Below, one piece after another: positions 8,101 to 14,844 of a stretch of 64,000 bases of DNA. The stretch comes from Lewinellaceae bacterium. Its GTDB lineage: Bacteria > Bacteroidota > Bacteroidia > Chitinophagales > Saprospiraceae. The notes under the pieces were generated by a model, which made no database searches, had not been told where the DNA came from, and saw only the letters and a program-made list of their open reading frames with translations. Position numbers and translations under genes: made by a program. Position 1 is the first letter of the stretch; each line of letters starts with the position of its first letter. The DNA lies in contig JADJRC010000001.1 in assembly GCA_016712415.1 (NCBI GenBank), positions 496,001-560,000 on the forward strand, given 5' to 3'.

Positions 8101-10037
8101 ATTAAGGCATCGGGAAGCGGAACAATCGGGAATGACAAGGTGGTTTGCCCTGCCGGGAAAGTGATAATGGGCGGTATACTGAGGGTGTAGTCTGTGCCGA
8201 GTGTTGCCGTACCGCCGACGGTGACGATGAAACTGGTTGGCTGGTCGAACGGCTGCGACAGCGAAATGACCAGTTGATCCTGGTTGCCGGAGCAGTCTTC
8301 AATAAAGTAATCGATACCACTGGCAAATTGAACGGCCAGGTTGGGCGTGCCGCCCTGTATTTTGGATACAAAAACACCGGAGTCGAACGCCTCGTCCGCG
8401 CGGTCGGCCACCGCCAGTTTCAGGTGATACGTATTGCAGGGGATTACCGGCGTACGGGCCGTCAGGGTTTTTTTGATACCCAGGGAATCGGAGGTAAGGC
8501 CGTCGTACTGGAGTGATTTGTTGTTGTTAAAACTCCAGGGCTGGTTGTTGCGGTAATACTGCCAGTTGAGCAGGTTGTTTACGCTATTGATCTGCACAAA
8601 TGTGTTGGAGTTGGGCAGTGTGGCAATGTTGAGTGCGCCTCCGAGACCCGGATCGCCCACGATGCCGGGGCCAGACACAAGGAAGGCGAATATATCGTTA
8701 AAGTTGCTGTTGACGTATTCCGGGTACTCCTCTGAGCCGAACACGTATTCAAAAGTCAACTCATCGGTAGCTACGAATACGTCCAGTTCCACGATACAGG
8801 CATCATTCGACGCCAGGCCGTTGCCTTGCTGAACGGAGAGGTAGTCCAGGTCCGCGTCGCCGGGATCGTTGGGAAAGAACGGCGCGACGCCCAGGCCGGC
8901 GCCCGTCTGGTTGTTCGGGCCTACGGCAATCTGTGCGCTTCCCGAGGTCAGGATCAAACCCTTGTCGAGGCCCAGGTCATTGTTGTCGGTAGGAAAACTG
9001 AACGTACCGTAAGCGCCGTCGCCACAGTTGATGCTGGTCACGGTGACGGTTGTGGCGGGGGTGGAAACGGCATCCACGATGTCGTCGGCGGTAATATTGG
9101 TGTTTACCGTCATCTGCTCCGGCGCTACACAAGGTTCTGAACTGCACACCCATTGTCCTTTCCAGCCTTCCAGTTCGTTTGTTGCATCAGAAGTGAACTG
9201 CACGGTCAGGCATCCGCTGCTGGCCTGGACGGTAAAACAGACACCGCCGCCGGCGGCCTGCTGGGCAGTAAAGCCGCCGTCATTCAATTGGGAAATAATG
9301 GGCGAGTTGATATCAGGCCCGTCATAAAACGTCAGTGCATCACCGGTGAAGATGCCGCCGACGCCGATTTCGATGTTGTAATATTCCAGGGTAAACGTAA
9401 TACACCCGGAAGGGTCGTTGGGACAAATATTGAATACATAGTCTTCGTCGGGGCCGTAATCGTTATCAGGGCCGCCGGAATCGTACAAGGTGCCTTCGCA
9501 CAGCCCGGAACCGCCCTCGTCGATGGTCGTTATCGGTGGAATTTTGTCTACACACAAGGTAAATTCACCCCAATTGGGTGTCGCGGTCTGGGAGTAATCG
9601 GATACCCTGATGAAGTAAGGCAGCCCGGGCGTCAGACCTGTCACATCGAGAAACAAGGTGTTTTCTCCGACATCGGCCTTGGCGCACAGCAATTCAGCCA
9701 GTCCGTCGAATTCGCAATCGCCCCGGTAAACGGCAAACTCCGGGTTTACAATGGAGTTGCCCACACCCGTCAGGGTAATCCGGAAATCGAACAGGGTATC
9801 CGGGCAGGTAAACATGAACCATACATCCCGGTGGGCAATGCCGCTGTTGAAACAAGTGGGGGCATTGTCGTTGCCTATGTCCGTGGGAGTGGCGTTCACA
9901 TTGGTGTAAACATCGGGGGAGCAGGAAGGTGCAAAGCCGAGATCTATGATGCCGGAGCAATCGTCATTGACCGGAGTTTGCGCGGATAGCGTGCAGATGG
10001 TGCAAAGCGCTGCGATCAGGATAATGTGTTTTTTCAT
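5118..10037 (-). CDS. Giant secreted protein: choice-of-anchor L, Calx-beta, Ig/PKD-like repeats, T9SS type B (CHU_C) C-terminus
   Basis: 1639 residues. A signal peptide (MKKHIILIAALCTICTLSAQ) is followed by a Cys-containing beta-sandwich region beginning NDDCSGIIDLG and a second one with CUB-like features (DALTFYDGPDINS), to about residue 300. A choice-of-anchor L domain follows (about 330-570; FEYVFGSEEYPEYVNSNFND is diagnostic), then a Calx-beta-like domain (about 575-670; VTVGGTATLGTDY, FPAGQTTLSFPI). About ten Ig/PKD-like units of 75-95 residues come next, each with a C..... L.A/N .....YxWxP.xGLxNPNSxxPxATPxxTTTYT pattern. The last 90 residues are the gliding-motility-associated C-terminal domain (CHU_C): VPNAFTPGSDGVNDTFGP, FNRWGQKVFES, WDGK and LKGDIALLR, a type B T9SS signal. 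An adhesin or cell-surface role is inferred; binding partner unknown. It stands alone, with its own promoter and terminator, and has the same architecture as the adhesin at 47665. Confidence 0.9.
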   Translation of the reverse strand: MKKHIILIAALCTICTLSAQTPVNDDCSGIIDLGFAPSCSPDVYTNVNATPTDIGNDNAPTCFNSGIAHRDVWFMFTCPDTLFDFRITLTGVGNSIVNPEFAVYRGDCEFDGLAELLCAKADVGENTLFLDVTGLTPGLPYFIRVSDYSQTATPNWGEFTLCVDKIPPITTIDEGGSGLCEGTLYDSGGPDNDYGPDEDYVFNICPNDPSGCITFTLEYYNIEIGVGGIFTGDALTFYDGPDINSPIISQLNDGGFTAQQAAGGGVCFTVQASSGCLTVQFTSDATNELEGWKGQWVCSSEPCVAPEQMTVNTNITADDIVDAVSTPATTVTVTSINCGDGAYGTFSFPTDNNDLGLDKGLILTSGSAQIAVGPNNQTGAGLGVAPFFPNDPGDADLDYLSVQQGNGLASNDACIVELDVFVATDELTFEYVFGSEEYPEYVNSNFNDIFAFLVSGPGIVGDPGLGGALNIATLPNSNTFVQINSVNNLLNWQYYRNNQPWSFNNNKSLQYDGLTSDSLGIKKTLTARTPVIPCNTYHLKLAVADRADEAFDSGVFVSKIQGGTPNLAVQFASGIDYFIEDCSGNQDQLVISLSQPFDQPTSFIVTVGGTATLGTDYTLSIPPIITFPAGQTTLSFPIVPLPDALMEGTETITISLSNNFGCGTVVYKTLTVELADNVTVDVVGGDTLFVCAGSTLQLQAEGAANYFWAPPGAVSNPFISDPTITPTQDIWLEVTGTVSSCVDVDSVYVRIIDPEIEVVALTPTDICQGTTVLLQANNNVNNSGLVWSPAAGLDNPNSPTPVATPLATTTYTATVSIAGCSVSDQVTINVDTLFFPTLTTTDTTVCQNYPVQLANVLSSTTAYNWTPALGLDDPASSGPIALPDATTTYTLVATSANNYCSQTASVKINVIAADVEIQGDDYYEICLGDTVALNALFSPVGADVKWSPSFYLSGTTGPSVNAYPDESVTVFASYTINGCFVSDSVRIRVDSLPDQSLIREMDKEIYCPGDTVYLISPTYEPANFPDIMIEWLPFGGQETPLDNWNMVITATTTHIFERIVTNRGCKDTSSIEVPVAIPPTIMATVNPEDICPGESAQILVTVDPPGTTLEWQDMPTTLSCSDCPNPTATPMVTTTYTIAAKDVPCPSGASVTVNVLPLPLLNLPQNPVLCLGQSIQLNTISEPGVTYAWSPPTGLDNPNSATPVATPTTSTNYTLTTSGAACDIEAAVNVTVVSATIDVGPDITICANEGATLTAVTTGTPGTVTWTPGNLTGNSINVNPTVTTTYTATIAFSADCFFTDEVTITVLPIPMLDLAENTTICLGESLALNTVSEPGVTYSWSPVTGLNNPNSATPVATPTTTTTYTITASNADCTIQEPVTITVAAATLDAGPDQTICFGDGATLTAITTGTPGNVTWTPGNFLGNAFNVNPLTSTTYTATLAFGPDCVESDTVRLTVIPGVSVENITAAPDPTDTICIGVPITLKSSATPASAVLTWTIDGGTMPGITGDSVTFVPSVPEGSATFTVIATAANGCSKESAPVTYDFKRCLAVPNAFTPGSDGVNDTFGPLLFGSNTEITQFIIFNRWGQKVFESSPGKERWDGKVDGKDAPSDVYVYYIVLQYANGDVETLKGDIALLR

Positions 10038-10082
10038 TTGTGTGTAGCAGTTGTCAGAATCAGGATTTGCCGGGCGTTTTTA

Positions 10083-10113
10083 CAAAGATTACGGCCGTAT
10101 GGGCGAGCCAAAA
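10083..10113 (-). promoter_or_regulatory. Bacteroidota-type promoter for the choice-of-anchor L protein
   Basis: On the minus strand TTTTGG (10113-10108), a 16-base spacer and TAATCTTTG (10091-10083), one base longer than the TAnnTTTG consensus. Predicted start about 10077, leaving a 5' leader of some 40 bases before ATG 10037. Confidence 0.5.
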
Positions 10114-10209
10114 AATAAAGAGACCTTTGTGAACGCCAAATCGCTGCTGGCCCTTTTGTGTCGCACAATGGCAGATGTGATCGAAAAAGTGTCGTTTACA
10201 CACCTAATG

Positions 10210-10611
10210 TCAGCATTTTTTTAACAAGGTCCGTACTTCTTCGATCATAAAAGGTTGGTTTTGGTTGCCCCAACTGGTGTTGATAAAGTTTAAAATGTTC
10301 GCGACCTGGATTTCGGAAAGCGATTCTACGCCGGGCATTTGCTCGGCGTACACTTTTCCGTTTACCACGATCGTATCGTGAATTCCGTGTATGACCAGGC
10401 AAGGTAACTGATCGCGGTTGTTTTTCAAATAGTCCGCACCGGCAAGCGGGGGAATTAGCGCATGCAACCCTTCTCCATGGTCCATGTGGCAATTGGAACA
10501 ATTGACTTTATACAGACGCTCGCCTTCCTTGTAGGGGTTGGGCTGACAGGCCGCGACAAGAAAAAGGGCAAACAAGCCGGAAACGGCCCCCAAGTGTTTG
10601 ATTTTTGTCAT
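10210..10611 (-). CDS. Small c-type cytochrome lipoprotein
   Basis: 133 residues. The lipobox LVAAC puts the lipid on Cys22, so the protein is anchored in a membrane facing the periplasm. One heme-binding motif CSNCH (Cys38, Cys41, His42) and a downstream Met (EQMPG) as the likely sixth ligand make it a class I monoheme cytochrome c. It is the last gene of a three-gene minus-strand operon, 18 bases after the SCO1-like gene. The context suggests an electron carrier for, or linked to, a copper-containing oxidase. Its heme would be attached by the Ccm system whose ccmE and ccmF lie elsewhere in the window. Confidence 0.88.
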   Translation of the reverse strand: MTKIKHLGAVSGLFALFLVAACQPNPYKEGERLYKVNCSNCHMDHGEGLHALIPPLAGADYLKNNRDQLPCLVIHGIHDTIVVNGKVYAEQMPGVESLSEIQVANILNFINTSWGNQNQPFMIEEVRTLLKKC

Positions 10612-10629
10612 AATGGCGTTTGAACCGGT

Positions 10630-11253
10630 TCATTTGGGGAATTGCTCCGCAAGCAGCAGGTCCATATCTTTCATAAACCGGTCGACTTCCGCTGCATTTG
10701 TGCCGTCGCAGAAAGAGCGCACATGCCGGTTTTTATCCACCAGGATCAGCCTCCCGGAGTGGTCGAAGCCGCCCGGCACATCCGGATCCTCCGTGGCCAC
10801 GCTGAAATAATTATCTGCAATGCCGTAAATCTCGTCGTGGTCGCCCGTGACAAGGCGCCAGTGTTTGGCATCGATCCCGAGTTTTTCGGCATGGCGTTTC
10901 AGGGCAGCCACCGTATCGTTGCGTATGTCGATAGAGTGGGAGAGGAGCGCCACCCGGTCGTCGTTTTTGTATTTCTCGTATATCCGCAACCCGTTCTTTT
11001 TCACCTTCGGGCAAATGGTCGGGCAATGGATGAAAAAGAAATCCGCGACATAAATCTTTCCGGCAAAGGTGGCGTTGGTCACCGTCTGGCTATCCTGATC
11101 GACAAACGAGAAATCAGGGATGGTCGGATACACGGTATCGCCGGCGGGTGATATGTCGCGTTCGCCTAAAATGGGCAGAACTTGATCAGATGGCGATTGC
11201 ATACATGACGCAAAGCCGCTGACAATCAGGAAAATAAATAGTGTTTGTTTCAT
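10630..11253 (-). CDS. SCO1/SenC-family copper chaperone or thiol protein
   Basis: 207 residues with a lipoprotein-like N-terminus (FASC, Cys17). The thioredoxin fold has the SCO motif HCPTICP (Cys77, Cys81) and the third copper ligand His165 in GGFDHSGRLILVDK. SCO proteins deliver copper to, or reduce, the CuA site of cytochrome oxidase. The start overlaps the stop of the upstream metal-binding gene by four bases (ATGA), so the two are translationally coupled. The class call is firm; whether it acts on an oxidase is inferred, since no oxidase gene lies in the window. Confidence 0.92.
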   Translation of the reverse strand: MKQTLFIFLIVSGFASCMQSPSDQVLPILGERDISPAGDTVYPTIPDFSFVDQDSQTVTNATFAGKIYVADFFFIHCPTICPKVKKNGLRIYEKYKNDDRVALLSHSIDIRNDTVAALKRHAEKLGIDAKHWRLVTGDHDEIYGIADNYFSVATEDPDVPGGFDHSGRLILVDKNRHVRSFCDGTNAAEVDRFMKDMDLLLAEQFPK

Positions 11254-11810
11254 TCCGGCAACAGTTTTTTGCCCGCTTCCAGGGCAGCGCGAATGTCATC
11301 GCGGTTTTTTTCGATCTTTTGTTTTTGCTCCTGCAGGTATTTCACTGCTTCATCTTTGGCCATGCCGGTCGGCTCCTTGTACTCCGCCATCCAGCTCATC
11401 ATACCGGCCTCTGCCTTCTCCATGTCGGCCAGCACCCCGTTGTACTTTTCCGCCACTTCCTTCGTCATGCTCATTTTGGTCATCATTTCCTTGATCCGGC
11501 GGCTGTGGCGATTCATTTCGGCCATCTCCTTCATCGCCTCGTCGTGGATGGTTTCCGTTTCTTTCGACAGTGCCTCGGCTTCAGCAGGCAACTCTTCCGG
11601 AGCAGCTACCGCGCGCGGTTCGAGGTCCATGCCGCAAACGGGGCATTGCCCCGGCTTGGTGTACATTTTTCCCTTTTCGCAGTCCATGGGACAGGCATAT
11701 ACCGTAGAACCATCAATAGCGGCTGTTGCATCGGCGGGCTTGCCCTGGTGGCTGTGGCCGCAGGAAGCAAATATCAGGCTGAGGAGAACGATCTGTGTGA
11801 TATATTTCAT
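11250..11810 (-). CDS. Lipoprotein with heavy-metal-binding domain (YACPMDC...CPVCGM)
   Basis: 186 residues. Lipobox FASC (Cys17) then a short His-rich stretch (GHSHQG). The heavy-metal-binding domain found at the N-terminus of Cu-exporting systems follows: YACPMDC with Cys40/Cys44 and PGQCPVCGMDLEP with Cys56/Cys59. The rest (about 80-186) is charged and helical with Met-rich turns (KEMAEMNRHSRRIKEMMTKMSM), possibly a coiled coil that also binds Cu(I) through Met. First gene of the operon with SCO1 and cytochrome c. A periplasmic copper-binding role is inferred from motif and neighbours. Confidence 0.85.
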   Translation of the reverse strand: MKYITQIVLLSLIFASCGHSHQGKPADATAAIDGSTVYACPMDCEKGKMYTKPGQCPVCGMDLEPRAVAAPEELPAEAEALSKETETIHDEAMKEMAEMNRHSRRIKEMMTKMSMTKEVAEKYNGVLADMEKAEAGMMSWMAEYKEPTGMAKDEAVKYLQEQKQKIEKNRDDIRAALEAGKKLLPE

Positions 11811-11833
11811 AGTCGAGATTTTTTAATAAAGCA

Positions 11834-11841
11834 CAAAGATA
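11834..11841 (-). promoter_or_regulatory. -7 element of the copper/cytochrome operon
   Basis: TATCTTTG on the minus strand fits TAnnTTTG. Predicted start about 11829, a leader of about 18 bases before ATG 11810. No clear -33 element. Confidence 0.55.
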
Positions 11842-11945
11842 GCGATCCGTTTGTTGCCGAAGAAAGAAGGCCTGATGTAATGCCAAAACAGGTTTTCTTT
11901 TGGAATGACTCCAAATTTCATCCCGGCATGGCGGAAAGGAATGTT

Positions 11946-11953
11946 TAGATTTG
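11946..11953 (+). promoter_or_regulatory. -7 element upstream of purB
   Basis: TAGATTTG fits TAnnTTTG; predicted start about 11958, a leader of about 50 bases. No convincing -33 element. A second, weaker motif (TACCTTGA) abuts the ATG at 12008. Confidence 0.4.
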
Positions 11954-12007
11954 TGCAATTTTTGATAACGGTCGGGCGACGTCGCGGCCCGGATAAAATT
12001 ACCTTGA

Positions 12008-13339
12008 ATGCTTCTAGCCATCTCTCCTGTCGACGGGCGCTATGCCGACAAGACAAAGGAACTTGCCGATTATTTCAGCGAATATGCGCTCATCCGGTAC
12101 CGGGTTTTTGTTGAAATTCAATATTTTATCGCGCTTTGTCAGTATGGACTGCCACAACTGAGCTCGTTTGAAGACGGCAAGATCGACGACCTGAACGGCA
12201 TTTTCGAAAACTTCAGTATGGCCGATGCCGAGCAGATCAAAGCCATTGAGCGGACGACCAACCACGACGTAAAGGCGGTGGAATATTTTCTCAAGGAGCG
12301 TTTTGATGCGCTTGAACTGGTGGAGTTGCGCGAATTTGTCCACTTCGGGCTGACTTCCCAGGATATCAACAATACGGCCACCCCGCTGCTGTTCAAAAAT
12401 GCCCTGCAGCAGGTGTATTATCCGCTGCTCCAGCGCCTGCGCGATCACCTCGAACAACTGGCGCAGGACTGGTCGCACGTGCCCATGCTCGCACGCACGC
12501 ACGGCCAGCCGGCATCGCCGACACTGCTCGGAAAGGAGTTCAGGGTCTTCGTCGAACGAATTGACGTTCAACTCGAACTCCTGAAACAGGTGCCGCATCG
12601 CGCCAAATTCGGCGGCGCAACGGGCAATTTCAACGCGCATTACGCCGCATATCCGGACTACAACTGGCAGCAGTTCGGCGATGACTTTGTCCGCGAGTTT
12701 CTCGGACTGGAGCGTTCCCAGCATACCACCCAAATCGAGCATTACGATTGCCTTGCCGCTCAGTTTCAGGCACTTGGCCGCATCAATACCATATTAATCG
12801 ATTTTGTCCGCGACGTGTGGACCTACGTTTCGATGGAGTATTTCCGCCAGAAAACCGTGCAGGGCGAGGTCGGTTCCTCGGCCATGCCGCACAAAGTAAA
12901 CCCCATTGATTTTGAAAACGCGGAGGGCAACCTCGGTCTCGCCAATGCCTACTTTCAGCACCTTGCGGAAAAACTGCCGGTTAGCAGGCTTCAGCGCGAT
13001 CTTACAGACTCCACCGTTTTGAGGAATATCGGTGTGCCGATGGGGCACACCATTATAGCATTTAAATCCATCCTGAAGGGGCTGGGCAAACTGATGCTCA
13101 ACGAAGGCCAGCTGTTCGACGACCTGGAAGACAACTGGATGGTCATCGCAGAGGGCATACAGGTTATCCTGCGCCGGGAAGGGTACCCGCAACCCTATGA
13201 GGCGCTGAAAAACCTCACCAGGGGACGCGCCCTCATTACGAGGGAAGTGCTGCACGAATTTATCGACAACCTGGACGTCGCTGATGCGGTGAAAGACGAA
13301 CTGAAACAACTGACGCCACACAATTACGTCGGCGGGTGA
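12008..13339 (+). CDS. purB: Adenylosuccinate lyase
   Basis: 443 residues. Converts SAICAR to AICAR and adenylosuccinate to AMP, both with release of fumarate, in purine synthesis. The N-terminus LLAISPVDGRYADK is the E. coli-type PurB start. Further support comes from TSQDINNTA, the catalytic-His region ARTHGQPASPT, and the fumarase/aspartase-superfamily signature GSSAMPHKVNPIDFEN (near residue 290). The C-terminal LTPHNYVGG is also typical. Length is close to the 456 residues of the E. coli enzyme. The gene is alone on the plus strand and ends 13 bases from a convergent membrane protein gene. Confidence 0.97.
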   Translation: MLLAISPVDGRYADKTKELADYFSEYALIRYRVFVEIQYFIALCQYGLPQLSSFEDGKIDDLNGIFENFSMADAEQIKAIERTTNHDVKAVEYFLKERFDALELVELREFVHFGLTSQDINNTATPLLFKNALQQVYYPLLQRLRDHLEQLAQDWSHVPMLARTHGQPASPTLLGKEFRVFVERIDVQLELLKQVPHRAKFGGATGNFNAHYAAYPDYNWQQFGDDFVREFLGLERSQHTTQIEHYDCLAAQFQALGRINTILIDFVRDVWTYVSMEYFRQKTVQGEVGSSAMPHKVNPIDFENAEGNLGLANAYFQHLAEKLPVSRLQRDLTDSTVLRNIGVPMGHTIIAFKSILKGLGKLMLNEGQLFDDLEDNWMVIAEGIQVILRREGYPQPYEALKNLTRGRALITREVLHEFIDNLDVADAVKDELKQLTPHNYVGG

Positions 13340-13352
13340 AATCCTGCGCTTA

Positions 13353-14837
13353 CTATTTATCTTCCTGTAAATCAAATAAATATACAGCCGATCCTTTCGT
13401 TTGAAACGACTTCAGCAGCACACCCCTCCCGGAGCAGCAATCCAGGATAAATGCAGCCTCGGCCTGTGTCTGGAAGGGGTTGAGGTGTGAAAACAGTACC
13501 CAGGTCCGGCCCCGGAAGGGCGCTAAGTCCTCCGCAAAGACTGCCGGATGTCCGTCATGCCTGCGGCCAAACACCGCCGGATTGCCAAAGTCAACACGTC
13601 GTGTTTGCCGGTAATACCGGAACGCCTCGGCAGCGCCGTGGTACACATACACCGCATCGTCCGGCGCGATGCTTTCGTTCATGAAACGAATGCTCCTTTT
13701 GATCTCTTCCCGCTCTGTCGGAAAGTCGCGCAACACCTGGAACAGGTAGATTCCGGCCGGTAACAGGAACAACAACGGCGCCCGACTCAAGCCTTTGACA
13801 CGAACCAGGGCGTCCTTTACTGCGCCGAATCCGATTGAAACGGTCAGCACAAACAGGGGCAGTTGGTACAGAATCAGGCGATGGTCGAAAGGGTAGACCC
13901 TGAAATATGCAATGACGGCATGCAGTAAGGCAGGGAAAGTCAGCAGATACAACAATGCGTATCTTTTGGCGCGGGCGAGGTGCGCCACCCCGGCCACATA
14001 AACCCCGATAAATGGCACAAAAAGCAGGTATTCCTGCGGAAATGCCATGATGCCGGTAAACACCATAACGGTCTTTTTTAAAACCCAGACTACAAAATCA
14101 CGGCTCAGCAGGTCGCCCGGCGGAAACGCCTGTTGCCAGTAATCCAGCATTTCCGCTTTGTGCGGGTGTCCGTCAATAAAGAAGACGTAACAGATTGAAA
14201 AACAGACAAACCACATTGCTATCACAGGAATGGCGGCAAACCTGGATTGTACCGGATTGTGTTTGTTCGCAGGCTCCCAAAACAGGTAAATGGCTGCGGT
14301 AAACAGGATCAAAACCCCGGCATGCGACAAAAAAACGGATGCTGCGCCGAGCAGGCCCAATACCGCCATCCGGTACCGGAAAGAAGAAAGCAGCGCATGG
14401 TATACGGCCAGCAGAACCAGCACATCGGCCATGTATTGTTTTACTTCCGTAGCGAAATAGATGAGCGAGGGCGATAAAACAAACAGTGCCTGTGCGAGCA
14501 GGCGCGTGGCGTTGTCGGGGATTATCTTTCGTGAAATACTCCAAAACAGAACAATGGAAAGCAGGGCGCCGAGCACCGGAAATGCCCGGAGGCTCATTTC
14601 ACCCGGACCAAAAAATTGCACGAAAAAGCGTTCGATCCAGAGGAACAGGATTGGCGCCACCTGGTTGTTGTCGAGCGGCAGGAGCAGCGCCCGGTAATCT
14701 TTTTGGATGAGGTTTATGGCCAGCAGCGACTCATCGAGCCATAAACTCCGGTTGTAGCCGTATTGTACCAGGATAAAAGTGCAGCCCAATGCGGCGATAC
14801 CTGCGGATGCGAAGGTATATGTGGCATTGGGCTGCAT
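13353..14837 (-). CDS. Multipass membrane protein, GT39/GT83-like glycosyltransferase
   Basis: 494 residues with about eleven predicted hydrophobic helices. The first periplasmic loop has LWLDESLLAINLIQKDY and PLDNNQVAPILFLWIER; the DE pair after the first helix is the catalytic/metal site of dolichyl-phosphate-mannose-type (GT-C fold) transferases. Such enzymes move a sugar from a polyprenyl-phosphate carrier to a lipid or protein acceptor at the outer face of the inner membrane. The C-terminal 130 residues form a soluble tail. ATG lies 7 bases past the stop of the choice-of-anchor B gene, so the two are probably cotranscribed. The fold call is good; donor and acceptor are unknown. Confidence 0.75.
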   Translation of the reverse strand: MQPNATYTFASAGIAALGCTFILVQYGYNRSLWLDESLLAINLIQKDYRALLLPLDNNQVAPILFLWIERFFVQFFGPGEMSLRAFPVLGALLSIVLFWSISRKIIPDNATRLLAQALFVLSPSLIYFATEVKQYMADVLVLLAVYHALLSSFRYRMAVLGLLGAASVFLSHAGVLILFTAAIYLFWEPANKHNPVQSRFAAIPVIAMWFVCFSICYVFFIDGHPHKAEMLDYWQQAFPPGDLLSRDFVVWVLKKTVMVFTGIMAFPQEYLLFVPFIGVYVAGVAHLARAKRYALLYLLTFPALLHAVIAYFRVYPFDHRLILYQLPLFVLTVSIGFGAVKDALVRVKGLSRAPLLFLLPAGIYLFQVLRDFPTEREEIKRSIRFMNESIAPDDAVYVYHGAAEAFRYYRQTRRVDFGNPAVFGRRHDGHPAVFAEDLAPFRGRTWVLFSHLNPFQTQAEAAFILDCCSGRGVLLKSFQTKGSAVYLFDLQEDK

Positions 14838-14844
14838 GGTAGTC